From Waddlia sp964635295 (GTDB taxonomy: Bacteria; Chlamydiota; Chlamydiia; Chlamydiales; Waddliaceae), in contig CAZWOB010000002.1 of assembly GCA_964635295.1 (NCBI GenBank), forward strand, positions 1-64,000: a stretch of DNA of 64,000 nucleotides, written 5' to 3'. Below, piece after piece: positions 44,658 through 53,421 of the stretch (within the stretch, counting starts at the first letter, position 1; each line of letters begins with the position of its first letter). The notes beneath the pieces are model-generated. The model was not told the origin of the DNA, did no database searches, and saw nothing but the letters and a program-made list of their open reading frames with translations. The position numbers and the translations under genes were made by a program.

Positions 44658-45078
44658 GGGCGTTTCTGATCTGTTCGACCCGTTCTCGGTTTACGCCGAA
44701 ATCCCGATATCCCAACCTTGAGGCAGACCTTACTTGTATCACTTTTTCCTCTGGATCATACAAAAACTCGACATCATCGATAAACCGGAACACTTTTGAT
44801 TGGAACGTCGCGTGGAGGTAGTTCGGCATTTCCACGACGATTGCAGTACGGGGCATTTGTTTGACCACTTGAGCCAAAGTTCTCATCGGATCGGTCCCGA
44901 CCGCTGGCAATGGTTCTATCGCATGCTCAGGGTTAGTATCTTGGCTGCAAACGCAATTCGGCTTATTGGGGCAAGGCGCAAGCCTCCCCTCGTCAATTCC
45001 TCCTGCAACAGGACGTAAGTTAAAAAAAATGGCAATAGAGAGTAATAGAGAAAAAACGATTGCGACCCAGAACATCAT
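44647..45078 (-). CDS. DUF1499 protein
   Basis: 143 residues. An N-terminal TM anchor (FWVAIVFSLLLSIAIFF) is followed by a DUF1499 domain: CPNKPNCVCS, AQVVKQMPRTAIVVEMPNYLHATFQSKVFRFIDDVEFL, and RSASRLGYRDFGVNRERVE near the end. The family is widespread, anchored in the envelope, and without an assigned role. Two adjacent ATGs begin it. Confidence 0.85.
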   Translation of the reverse strand: MMFWVAIVFSLLLSIAIFFNLRPVAGGIDEGRLAPCPNKPNCVCSQDTNPEHAIEPLPAVGTDPMRTLAQVVKQMPRTAIVVEMPNYLHATFQSKVFRFIDDVEFLYDPEEKVIQVRSASRLGYRDFGVNRERVEQIRNALTL

Positions 45079-45167
45079 TAAGCTACCCTTTTACTGGAAA
45101 GTTTGCTAGCCTAGCTATACCAAAACCTGAAGTTATTCTGGTATGAATTTAGCAGAGGTTACCAGTG

Positions 45168-45914
45168 ATGGATAATCAAAAACAAGAGTTTCATTCGTTT
45201 GCGCATCACCGGGCAAACAACAGTCTGTTGATCCAGTTTTTACTGCATGAACTGCTGGAAGCTTCAGCGATCACAAATGAATACCAACAAATGATCCATT
45301 CAATTACCCTCACCCCCCACCAGAAATACACCAAAAAAGGGCGTGAAAACCTGGAAAAGGCCTACGGTCTCATCACACTGCTTGCAGGACGCACATACCA
45401 GTCCATGCGCATTTTTTCCTGGAACATGAACGAAGGGATTATCGCAAAACTCAGGCAATATTCCACATTTTTCGGCAATAATTTAAATCCTCAGGATTCA
45501 GACGCCATCCAACTCGACCGGCATGCGGAGAGAGCGTGGGTCAATTGCCTGGAATGCCTGGATTTAACAAGGGAGCAGCTGCACCTGCCGACTAAAGAAG
45601 CCGCGAACCTGAAAACGTTGTTAAAATATTCTGACAAACTCGGGGTTCGCATTCAAAAACTGGCGCAAGTGATCTCCCACATCCTGCCTCAATTTCGCGA
45701 TGATGAGTCTGTCCTCTATTATTTGCTCAGTCACCAGGTAGAACTGGCAGCTCTCTGGGGCCCCAGGTTTCTTTCGAAACTGTTCAACAAGCTCTTTCCC
45801 GATGGTATCGAGGAAGCTGATCAATTTCTCAGCTCACGTTACGGCAAGCGTCATTTTTCCCGCCACACTCTAGATCTGACAAACAAACTCTCCAAATTGA
45901 TGGCCAATGTCTGA
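45168..45914 (+). CDS. conserved-looking cytosolic protein of unknown function
   Basis: 248 residues from the ATG at 45168 (GAGG 9 bases upstream). Helical, no TM or signal. Features: a Tyr-rich ~75-115 segment, HAERAWVNCLECLD, and a basic, His-rich C-terminus (RYGKRHFSRHTLD). Not recognised; placement just before another unknown and priA suggests a chlamydial core gene. It overlaps the next gene by 8 bases. Confidence 0.55.
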   Translation: MDNQKQEFHSFAHHRANNSLLIQFLLHELLEASAITNEYQQMIHSITLTPHQKYTKKGRENLEKAYGLITLLAGRTYQSMRIFSWNMNEGIIAKLRQYSTFFGNNLNPQDSDAIQLDRHAERAWVNCLECLDLTREQLHLPTKEAANLKTLLKYSDKLGVRIQKLAQVISHILPQFRDDESVLYYLLSHQVELAALWGPRFLSKLFNKLFPDGIEEADQFLSSRYGKRHFSRHTLDLTNKLSKLMANV

Positions 45915-46617
45915 GCTTAAAAATTTAATCGCATTAACAAAGCTTCATATTACTCAGAACTACGCCGAGAAAGACTGGGTTTACACTGATAAGGAGACAC
46001 TTGTCTACTATAAGTCCTTCGCGCAATCCAGCAGGGGCGCTCAAGCAAAACCTCCCGTCAATCTGCATCGGCCGGCTCCGCCAAAAAAGACAGCGCCGTT
46101 GCCCAAACGCGCGCCTCCGAAACCTGTGCCCCAAAAGAGTAAACCTCCCTCCGTTCAACAGGCACCAACAGTTGCGATCGAAAGGGAGAGTCCAAAACCT
46201 GTGGACGATCTTGATTTTTCCGATTTCATCGAACTCTTCAGCGCCCACTTTCCCAAACAGAAAATCCTGGACGGTCAACCGGACGATACACGGGCAAAAG
46301 AGATCTCCCAGCAGTGGAAGCATCCTGCCACTCCTCCTGAAGTCCTCATCCTGGACTCGTCCGGATCCCCTTCAGAGAAGCTCTTCCTTGACAACATCGC
46401 GCGTGCAGTGGAAGCGCGCTATTATCCTGCAGCAGTCGTTCCTTCTGCCGATTTAAGCAGCTGTGAAAACCCCAGGCTGGTGATCGGGACCCAAGCCCTC
46501 TTGGGAAAAGTGAAAGCGCCTCATGTCGTCATGGAACCTGTCCCGCACTATTTAGAAAACCCGCGAGAAAAGGCAAAACTATGGAAGATGCTGAAAGATA
46601 CGCTTCAGTCATCCTAG
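45907..46617 (+). CDS. proline-rich protein upstream of priA
   Basis: 236 residues, not recognised. Residues ~48-90 form a Pro/Lys-rich linker (RPAPPKKTAPLPKRAPPKPV) that separates a short N-terminal segment from a compact C-terminal domain (ending EVLILDSSGSPSEKLFL, ARAVEARYYPAAVV, then LVIGTQALLG). The latter looks like a small alpha/beta fold. It overlaps priA by 37 bases, so both are translated from one message. A role with the primosome cannot be claimed from this. Confidence 0.55.
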   Translation: MSELKNLIALTKLHITQNYAEKDWVYTDKETLVYYKSFAQSSRGAQAKPPVNLHRPAPPKKTAPLPKRAPPKPVPQKSKPPSVQQAPTVAIERESPKPVDDLDFSDFIELFSAHFPKQKILDGQPDDTRAKEISQQWKHPATPPEVLILDSSGSPSEKLFLDNIARAVEARYYPAAVVPSADLSSCENPRLVIGTQALLGKVKAPHVVMEPVPHYLENPREKAKLWKMLKDTLQSS

Positions 46618-48812
46618 ACCTTGCGGTCGGCAAGCCTCTCGACTATGAAATTCCCGAGCACCTTCTTGGAAAATTGAAAAGAGGAATGCGGGTGAAGGTC
46701 CCTTTGAACGGAAAGGTTCAAGGAGGGTATGTCTACAGCCTGAAAGACTCGAAATCCTTTCCCAAACTCCAAAAGATTCGAGAAGTGGCAAACGAACAGG
46801 AACTGCTGACGCCAGATCTTTTCCAGCTTGCCCTATGGATATCCAACTACTACTGCGCTCCATTGACAAAAGTCATGAAGTCCATGCTGCCGGCAAGCAT
46901 CCGTAAAGAGGTCAAACCGAAGGAGCAGCTCTATGTCATGCGCAAAAAAACGCGGGAAGAGCTTAAGGAGTACAGCATTCAGAACAGGAACCGCCACTCC
47001 GCGCAGTGCCTCGTGCTGGATGAGATGCTCAAAGTGTCAAAGGGGGTCCTGCTCACAGAGCTTCTGGAGAAAACCGGCGGGACCCGCAGTCCGGTCGACA
47101 CCCTTGTGAAAAAAGGGCTTCTGGCAATCGATATTGTCCGTATCGACCGCTCCCCTCTCATCGGAGAAGAATATTTTTTAACCGAACATAAAACGTTGAA
47201 CGGGGAACAAAAAGAGGCTCTGGACGCCATCATCGATGATTTGGAGAAAAGGCATTTCCGCACGCATTTACTCTATGGCATCACGGGAAGCGGCAAGACC
47301 GAGGTTTATCTTCAAGCGATCCAGCGTGCCCTTGACCAAGGCCAGGGAGCGATTGTCCTGGTGCCGGAAATCTCTCTGACCCAGCAGACCATCGACCGGT
47401 TCCGTTCCCGGTTCAAAGAAAAAATCGCCGTCCTCCATCATCGCCTGAGCCATGGGGAAAGGTATGACGCGTGGCTCGATATCGCAAAAGGCAAGGCCAA
47501 AATCGTCATTGGCGCCCGATCGGCCATCTTCAGCCCTGTAAAAAATTTAGGACTGATCGTAGTGGACGAGGAACATGAAGCCTCCTACAAACAATCCGAT
47601 GAAGCCCCGGCCTATCATGCACGCGATGTTGCGGTCATGAGAGGAAAGCTCACACAATCAGCTGTCATTCTCGGAAGCGCCACGCCTTCACTTGAAAGCT
47701 ACACCAACGCATTGGACGGAAAGTACCATCTCAGCAAGCTTAACGTCCGCGCAGAAGCAAGTTCAAGACCAAGCGTGACCATCGTGGATATGAAGCGGGA
47801 GTACGAAAAAGCGCAAGGGTTCACCAATTTTTCCGAGCCGTTGATCAACGCGCTGAAAGCACGTTCTGAAGCTGGAGAGCAGTCGATCCTGTTCCTCAAC
47901 CGCCGAGGCTACCACACTACGCTGTTCTGCCAGAAATGCCGGAAAGGGATCAGCTGCAATCACTGCGACCAGACACTGACTTATCACTATAAAAACAACT
48001 CCCTCTGCTGCCACCTTTGCGGATTTACCCTCGCTCCTCCTCCTAAAGAATGCCCTGCCTGCAAAGATCCTGACATCATGAAGTTTAAAGGGGTCGGGAC
48101 CGAACTTCTCGAACGCTCCTTAAAAGCAGTCTTGCCCGACATGCGCGTGATCCGTATCGATGCGGACACCACGCGGCATAAAGGCAGCCATCAGCAACTG
48201 TTGAGAGATTTCAAGACGGGTAAAGCGGATGTTCTGATCGGCACGCAGATGGTCGCAAAAGGCCTGCATTTTCCCGAGGTTACTCTTGTCGGCGTCATCA
48301 ACTGCGATGGCAGTTTGAACATCCCCGATTTCAGAGCGTCGGAAACCGTCTTCCAGCTGATCACCCAGGTTGCGGGAAGGGCAGGCAGAGGCGTATTGCC
48401 CGGAGAGGTGATCTTACAGACTTGCATGCCGGAAAACAGCACGATCCTGCACGCCGCAGAGCAGGACTATTTCTCCTTTTATGAAGAAGAGATCGCGGTC
48501 AGAAAAATGTTCGGGTTCCCCCCGTTCAGTCAAATGGTCAAGATCGCTTTTTCCGGCCCGGAGGAAAATCGGACAAGGAATCTTGCTGAGACAATGCGGT
48601 CCCAGCTCCTCCGCCTTCTGCCTTCGACATTCCAGCTTCATCCGGTCAATCCTGCCGGACACGCCAAAGTCAAGGACCGCTGGCGTTTTCAATTTCTAGT
48701 GAGGGGCACCAGCACCCAGCCGATCACCAGGGCGATCACTGATCTGCGGTTCAACCCTCCCTCAAAATACCGCGTATTCGTCAATGTTAACCCGCTGTCC
48801 ACTTTTTTTTAA
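46581..48812 (+). CDS. priA: primosomal protein N' (PriA helicase)
   Basis: 743 residues. The N-terminal DNA-binding domain (YASVILDLAVGKPLDYEIPE) is followed by the helicase core: Walker A GITGSGKT, DEEH box, and the PriA zinc region CQKCRKGISCNHCDQ and CCHLCGF, CPACKDP. Motif V/VI HFPEVTLVGVINCDG and QVAGRAGRG. It restarts stalled forks by loading DnaB. Chlamydiae have priA close to lysS, as here. Confidence 0.96.
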   Translation: MEDAERYASVILDLAVGKPLDYEIPEHLLGKLKRGMRVKVPLNGKVQGGYVYSLKDSKSFPKLQKIREVANEQELLTPDLFQLALWISNYYCAPLTKVMKSMLPASIRKEVKPKEQLYVMRKKTREELKEYSIQNRNRHSAQCLVLDEMLKVSKGVLLTELLEKTGGTRSPVDTLVKKGLLAIDIVRIDRSPLIGEEYFLTEHKTLNGEQKEALDAIIDDLEKRHFRTHLLYGITGSGKTEVYLQAIQRALDQGQGAIVLVPEISLTQQTIDRFRSRFKEKIAVLHHRLSHGERYDAWLDIAKGKAKIVIGARSAIFSPVKNLGLIVVDEEHEASYKQSDEAPAYHARDVAVMRGKLTQSAVILGSATPSLESYTNALDGKYHLSKLNVRAEASSRPSVTIVDMKREYEKAQGFTNFSEPLINALKARSEAGEQSILFLNRRGYHTTLFCQKCRKGISCNHCDQTLTYHYKNNSLCCHLCGFTLAPPPKECPACKDPDIMKFKGVGTELLERSLKAVLPDMRVIRIDADTTRHKGSHQQLLRDFKTGKADVLIGTQMVAKGLHFPEVTLVGVINCDGSLNIPDFRASETVFQLITQVAGRAGRGVLPGEVILQTCMPENSTILHAAEQDYFSFYEEEIAVRKMFGFPPFSQMVKIAFSGPEENRTRNLAETMRSQLLRLLPSTFQLHPVNPAGHAKVKDRWRFQFLVRGTSTQPITRAITDLRFNPPSKYRVFVNVNPLSTFF

Positions 48813-48817
48813 AAATA

Positions 48818-48847
48818 TTGCCTTCAACCACAATTTTCCGTTATAAT
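48818..48847 (+). promoter_or_regulatory. promoter of the small-protein/lysS operon
   Basis: TTGCCT (48818-48823), 18-base spacer, TATAAT (48842-48847). Located between the priA stop and the 58-residue gene at 48872. Confidence 0.65.
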
Positions 48848-48871
48848 CGGGTTAAATAATAAGAGTTTCCC

Positions 48872-49048
48872 ATGTTCCAGTGGATAAAAAAATTTAAAGA
48901 GTCGACGCCGCTGACAAAAAATGCCGTGATCGCTCTGCTCATTTGGGCCATTCCCGTTGTCCTCATGACCGTCTACTGCTATGCAAGGCTCGATTTTGTC
49001 CGAAGCTATGACAACACTGAACAAACAGAACAATCAGTCTCAAAATAA
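48872..49048 (+). CDS. small membrane protein (58 residues) between priA and lysS
   Basis: MFQWIKKFKESTPLTKNAV, a TM helix (IALLIWAIPVVLMTVYCY), then ARLDFVRSYDNTEQTEQSVSK. Support: a consensus promoter 25 bases upstream, AGAG before the ATG, and lysS starting 4 bases after its stop. Its coding frame overlaps an in-frame extension of lysS, so the lysS start at 49053 is the better choice. A comparable small gene lies near priA in Chlamydia, which makes it a candidate ortholog (from memory). Function unknown. Confidence 0.6.
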   Translation: MFQWIKKFKESTPLTKNAVIALLIWAIPVVLMTVYCYARLDFVRSYDNTEQTEQSVSK

Positions 49049-49052
49049 TCCT

Positions 49053-50633
49053 ATGACAACCAAGCCCGAATTTGAAAATCTGGAAGAATACCAGAACAGA
49101 CGACGTAAACTCGATGAAATCAGCGATTTAGGTATCGACCCCTACCCTGCCTCCTTCACCCCTACCCATCATGCCTGCTTGCTGCACAAGGAATATGAAG
49201 GGCAGACGCTCGGACACAGCGAAGACGCAGCCGCAGGAGAGACACCGTCTGTTGTCGTCTCTGGTCGACTGGTTCTTTTCCGGGCTATGGGAAAAAACGC
49301 GTTCGCCCAGTTGCAAGACCATACAGGTCGGATACAGGTGATGTTCAATCGCGATCAAACGATGATCTCGGGTTACAACCCGGAAAATCCCAACGATTCC
49401 AAGCCGATCAAAGTGATCGAAAAGAAGTTCGACCTCGGAGACATCATCGGCGTGGAAGGGAACCTCTTTTTTACCCAAAAAGGGGAACTGACCATTTTCG
49501 CCAAAGAGGTGACTCTCTTATGTAAAACATTGCTCCCTCTTGCTGACAAGCACTCGGGGCTTGCGGACAAGGAAACCCGCTACCGCAAACGCTGGCTAGA
49601 CCTGATCACGCATGACGATGTGCGTGAGACCTTCAGGAAGCGGAGCAAGATCCTCAGCATGATCAGGCGTTATTTTGAGGACCAGGAATTTATCGAAGTG
49701 GAAACGCCTGTACTTCAAAGCATTTATGGCGGAGCCGAAGCGCGCCCCTTCATCACCAAGCTCAATGCCCTTGATCAAGAGATGTTCATGCGGATCAGCC
49801 TGGAAATCCCCTTGAAGAAATTGATCGTCGGCGGCATGGACAAGGTGTTTGAGATCGGCCGCGTCTTTCGCAATGAAGGGATCGACCGCACGCATAACCC
49901 TGAATTTACTCTTTTAGAGGCTTATGCGGCGCATTGGGACTACAATGACATGATGCGGACGATGGAGAACCTGGTCGAAAAGCTTGCCCTTGAACTTCAT
50001 GGCACGACCCTCCTGAAGGCCAGGAACTCGGAAACAGGCGAAGAGGCTGAAATTGACGTCAAAGCTCCCTGGAAGCGCATGACCATGAAAGAAAGCATCA
50101 AACATTATGCAGACATTGATGTCGATGCCCTTTCAGACGAAGAGCTTTACAAGAAAGTCCTGGACTGCGGCCACCTCGAAGCAAAAAAGATCAAAACGTT
50201 TCCCCGCGGCCTGATGATCAGCGCCCTCTTTGAACACAAAGTTGAGCAACATTTGATCCAGCCACACCACATTACCGATTTTCCGATCGAAACGACCCCT
50301 CTGTGCAAACCGCATAGAGACCCAGCGGAAAGGGAAAAAGGGATCGTCGAAAGATTTGAAAGTTTCATTATGGGCGGAGAATTTTGCAATGCCTATACCG
50401 AGCTCAACGACCCTGTGATCCAATACAAGCTTCTTGAAGACCAGGCTGAAAGAAAAGCATCCGGTGATGAAGAGGCAAGCCCTTTCGATCATGAATTTGT
50501 GGAGGCGATCTGCCAGGGAATGCCTCCGACAGGAGGGATCGGGATTGGCGTTGACCGTCTCGTGATGCTTTTGACCCATTCCAGCTCGATCAGGGACGTT
50601 TTGTTCTTCCCTTGGATGAAGCCGACACCTTAA
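49053..50633 (+). CDS. lysS: lysyl-tRNA synthetase, class II
   Basis: 526 residues from the ATG at 49053. OB-fold anticodon domain (VVVSGRLVLFRAMGKNAFAQ, LQDHTGRIQVMF) and class II core: motif 1 around FIEVETPVLQSIYGGAEARPF, motif 2 FRNEGIDRTHNPEFTLLEAY, motif 3 GIGIGVDRLVMLLT. It charges tRNA-Lys. The ribosome site is weak, suggesting coupling to the small upstream gene. Confidence 0.97.
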   Translation: MTTKPEFENLEEYQNRRRKLDEISDLGIDPYPASFTPTHHACLLHKEYEGQTLGHSEDAAAGETPSVVVSGRLVLFRAMGKNAFAQLQDHTGRIQVMFNRDQTMISGYNPENPNDSKPIKVIEKKFDLGDIIGVEGNLFFTQKGELTIFAKEVTLLCKTLLPLADKHSGLADKETRYRKRWLDLITHDDVRETFRKRSKILSMIRRYFEDQEFIEVETPVLQSIYGGAEARPFITKLNALDQEMFMRISLEIPLKKLIVGGMDKVFEIGRVFRNEGIDRTHNPEFTLLEAYAAHWDYNDMMRTMENLVEKLALELHGTTLLKARNSETGEEAEIDVKAPWKRMTMKESIKHYADIDVDALSDEELYKKVLDCGHLEAKKIKTFPRGLMISALFEHKVEQHLIQPHHITDFPIETTPLCKPHRDPAEREKGIVERFESFIMGGEFCNAYTELNDPVIQYKLLEDQAERKASGDEEASPFDHEFVEAICQGMPPTGGIGIGVDRLVMLLTHSSSIRDVLFFPWMKPTP

Positions 50634-50668
50634 CGCAAAATTAATATAGCTGTTTTATAATTAAGGGT

Positions 50669-51412
50669 ATGAGAGTAATCGAAGACCCTTATCAATTTTT
50701 CTTCCATCCCTTCTCGGATGATCATTCGCTGGGCGAAAAAATTGTTGCTGCCATTGCAGATTTAGCCCTGACTCTATTTTCCGGCGGCCTGTTCCTCATT
50801 CCATTGCTCTATTTTCAGTGGAAAGATAGGGATGTGAAAATCGTTCCTCCCTCTACGAGAGAATCAACCATTGCCTCCGACACCCTCAGTAAAGGAAAAC
50901 GCCGAGGGTCAACAGTTCCCCGACCCGCTGCAAGTGGGAGAGGCAGTACATTATCTGCCAAAGCCCTCACGGTAAAGGAAAAGCAGGCCTGGCAGCTTGC
51001 ACAGTTTGAAAAATGGGCCGCATCAGGCGATTGGGGACAAATCCACCGCGCTCACTACGATTGGTGGATGTATCCGATCAGCCGAGGCAGTGCCGGGCAA
51101 GGAACGACGTATGCCGTTAATGCAAAAGAGATCGCTGAACTGAAGGCTGATCCTGAATTTATGGCAAACTACTTGCGCGGAGTTGAATTAGGCGCCCGTG
51201 CGTGGGGCTGGGATATCCATGCGAGCAAGCCTGTCGAGAATCCGACTCGGGACCAAAAATGGCAAAACTGGGGTGTCCGTTTAGGGAAAATGGCTGATTC
51301 CCTCCACCTTTTCGGACAAGAGGAGTTGAGGGCCAGCATGTTGGAATATGCCTTGCAAGGCCCCTTGAACCTCGAAAACTGGATCTGGGACAATTTAGGC
51401 CTTTCTGGCTAA
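50669..51412 (+). CDS. membrane-anchored protein with Trp-rich C-terminal domain
   Basis: 247 residues, not recognised. Residues ~28-48 are a TM segment (AIADLALTLFSGGLFLIPLL), then a Ser/Arg-rich linker (~58-100), then a compact domain with HRAHYDWWMYPISRGSAGQG, YAVNAKEIAELKAD and ARAWGWDI. The HYDWWMYPI stretch is striking and probably conserved. TATAAT ends 7 bases before the ATG and AAGGG abuts it with a 1-base gap, so initiation may be leaderless. Function unknown. Confidence 0.5.
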   Translation: MRVIEDPYQFFFHPFSDDHSLGEKIVAAIADLALTLFSGGLFLIPLLYFQWKDRDVKIVPPSTRESTIASDTLSKGKRRGSTVPRPAASGRGSTLSAKALTVKEKQAWQLAQFEKWAASGDWGQIHRAHYDWWMYPISRGSAGQGTTYAVNAKEIAELKADPEFMANYLRGVELGARAWGWDIHASKPVENPTRDQKWQNWGVRLGKMADSLHLFGQEELRASMLEYALQGPLNLENWIWDNLGLSG

Positions 51413-51436
51413 TTCATCCTTTGATAACATTTTGGA

Positions 51437-53089
51437 ATGATTTCTCTATCTGCCCGAACCTGGATAACCTTTTTCGGCCTTGCCATTCTCATGGGGCTGA
51501 ACAATATCTATTCCACCTTATTAACAGGCTGGGGACAAGGCGGTTCGATTGTCGCCGTTATCTTGAGTCTGCTTTTTTTGGCCAAACAAGAGCGGAATAT
51601 CATCAATTATAACCTCGGACAAACGATGGCCTCAGCAGGCGGCAGCGTCGGCTTTACCGTCTCGACCATCGCCTCCATTTACTACTTACAGCCTGATTGG
51701 AATCCCCCTTTGGCCCAACTTGCCATTATGGTAATGGGATTGAGCGTTTTGGGCGTCGCTTTCGCGGCGCCGCTTCGCCGCACAATTGTCCACTGGTTTT
51801 TTCCCTCCGCCGTCGCTTGCGCGACCATCTTAAAGGCCGTCACCTCAGAGAAGGAAACTGAAAGAAAAAAAGCGCGCAATATCATGGGAGTATCCGGAGG
51901 TCTTTCTGCGCTTTTGACAGTGCCGACAAAAGCGGCAATCAAACCAGGAAGCGGAGCGCTTTGGGATGCGGTCGCACTGCCGGCAGGATTAAGCATTAGC
52001 CTGGACCCTCTGCTTTACGGGATCGGAATTGTCATCGGCCCCCGCATTGGGGTTAGTATGTTGATCGGAGCCCTTCTCAACTTCTTCCTCTTTTCCCCTG
52101 CCTTTGGTGAATCGTCTGCAGATTTTAGCCGCTGGGCCGCTGTCGGACTGATGACATTGCCCGCCTTCACTTCAGTGAGCTTTGCATTTTTCCTAAAAAA
52201 CCATGGACCGCTTCCTCCCGGATTCCATCCCAAAGATGAGGGATCAGGGCTAAGCAAAAGAGACTGGGGATATATTGGCTTGGCCATCGTTGTTGCTTTT
52301 ATCGCAACGGTGATCTCAATGGACTCTATTTTTGATATCTCATGGAGATATATTGTCCTTGCCGCCGTCATTGGGGCTCCCATGTGTTTCGCGCTGGGAA
52401 AGGTCGCCAGCGAAACAGATATTAATCCCATCCGGCTCCTCGCAATCATCTTGCTGATGATATTCAGTCTGGTTGGAAATTTTGGAGTGATCGCCCTTCT
52501 TGGAATCGGAATTGGAGGCGCTGCCATGGCGGCGCTTGCTGTCGATCTTTTTCAGGACTTGCGTACGGGATACCTGATCAATGCAAAACCCAGACAACAA
52601 ATTTTCGTCCAGTTTTTAGGCGTCATCCCTGTTTCGATCGTCTCCGTGTATTTTCTCCACCTGTTGGCAAATCAGTTTGGTTTTGGTGAAGGCAAGTACT
52701 TCCCTGCTCCCGGAGCAGTCGTCTGGGGGTTGATGGCAGAGCTGTTCGCCGAGGGTGCTTCAGGGATCACCCCCTTTATTTCAAAGACATTACTGTATAC
52801 AAGCATTGCAGGGGTTGTCATGACCTTTCTGGAAAATATCAAGAAGATACAACATTTCGCCCCTTCCCCATTCGCAATGGGGATTGCCTTATTGATGCCG
52901 ATTGAAATGTCTTTTGCCATCTGCGCAGGTTCGTTGGTCCGTCTGGCTGTTGTTGCATTCTCATCAAATCAACTGCAAGCCAAAGAAGACGCTTTTCAAG
53001 CGGGTTCTGCAATATTTGCAGCCTCCGCTCTAGCGGGAATCGTCACAGTTACTCTGATCTCAATGGGTATTTTATATCTGCCGAGTTAA
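51437..53089 (+). CDS. OPT-family oligopeptide transporter-like membrane protein
   Basis: 550 residues with about 14 TM helices. The signature AALAVDLFQDLRTGYLINAKPRQQ matches the OPT family 'mDL..DLktGyl.ga.pr' motif. LDPLLYGIGIVIGPRIGVSMLIGAL is also typical. OPT members carry peptides, glutathione or metal-chelate complexes by proton symport. Peptide import suits a pathogen living on host nutrients. The 3' end overlaps the convergent ferredoxin-like gene by 18 bases. Confidence 0.8.
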   Translation: MISLSARTWITFFGLAILMGLNNIYSTLLTGWGQGGSIVAVILSLLFLAKQERNIINYNLGQTMASAGGSVGFTVSTIASIYYLQPDWNPPLAQLAIMVMGLSVLGVAFAAPLRRTIVHWFFPSAVACATILKAVTSEKETERKKARNIMGVSGGLSALLTVPTKAAIKPGSGALWDAVALPAGLSISLDPLLYGIGIVIGPRIGVSMLIGALLNFFLFSPAFGESSADFSRWAAVGLMTLPAFTSVSFAFFLKNHGPLPPGFHPKDEGSGLSKRDWGYIGLAIVVAFIATVISMDSIFDISWRYIVLAAVIGAPMCFALGKVASETDINPIRLLAIILLMIFSLVGNFGVIALLGIGIGGAAMAALAVDLFQDLRTGYLINAKPRQQIFVQFLGVIPVSIVSVYFLHLLANQFGFGEGKYFPAPGAVVWGLMAELFAEGASGITPFISKTLLYTSIAGVVMTFLENIKKIQHFAPSPFAMGIALLMPIEMSFAICAGSLVRLAVVAFSSNQLQAKEDAFQAGSAIFAASALAGIVTVTLISMGILYLPS

Positions 53090-53419
53090 CGTGCCCCATT
53101 TCCTGTTCAGGGCCCCTGTCGGGCAAGCAGTGATGCACGGCGTTCCGGGACAATGAATGCACGGACTTTCATCTGGAAAAAGCAAGGGATCTCTTTTCTC
53201 AAGGTCTTCGATCATGATGACGTTGACTGGACATGCAGCCATACACGCATCGCAACCCGTACATAGAGAGAGGAATTGATTTTCATCTGGATGCGCTCCG
53301 GGAGGACGCTCCTTTTTTTTATCAACGACAACAGCTGTAATCGCTTTGCCTGCTTTCGTCCCTTCGATCGCCTCGACGGTCATGCAGACAAGCTCTTTGA
53401 AGAACTGCTTTCTGTCCAC
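53072..53419 (-). CDS. NapF-like 4Fe-4S ferredoxin domain protein
   Basis: 115 residues from GTG (53419), 2 bases downstream of the cysS stop, in one operon. Two iron-sulfur Cys sets: CTGCDACMAACPVN, then CIHCPGTPCITACPTG. The N-terminus (MDRKQFFKELV, then a Val/Lys-rich helix) is that of NapF-type maturation ferredoxins. NapF helps assemble iron-sulfur clusters in nitrate reductase; no such enzyme is nearby, so electron transfer of another kind is likelier. Confidence 0.78.
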   Translation of the reverse strand: MDRKQFFKELVCMTVEAIEGTKAGKAITAVVVDKKKERPPGAHPDENQFLSLCTGCDACMAACPVNVIMIEDLEKRDPLLFPDESPCIHCPGTPCITACPTGALNRKWGTLTRQI

Positions 53420-53421
53420 GA

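Noticed and set aside
45116..45149. ATACCA / TGGTAT inverted repeat between DUF1499 and the 45168 gene
   Set aside because: Only 6-bp arms with a long spacer; not distinguishable from chance.
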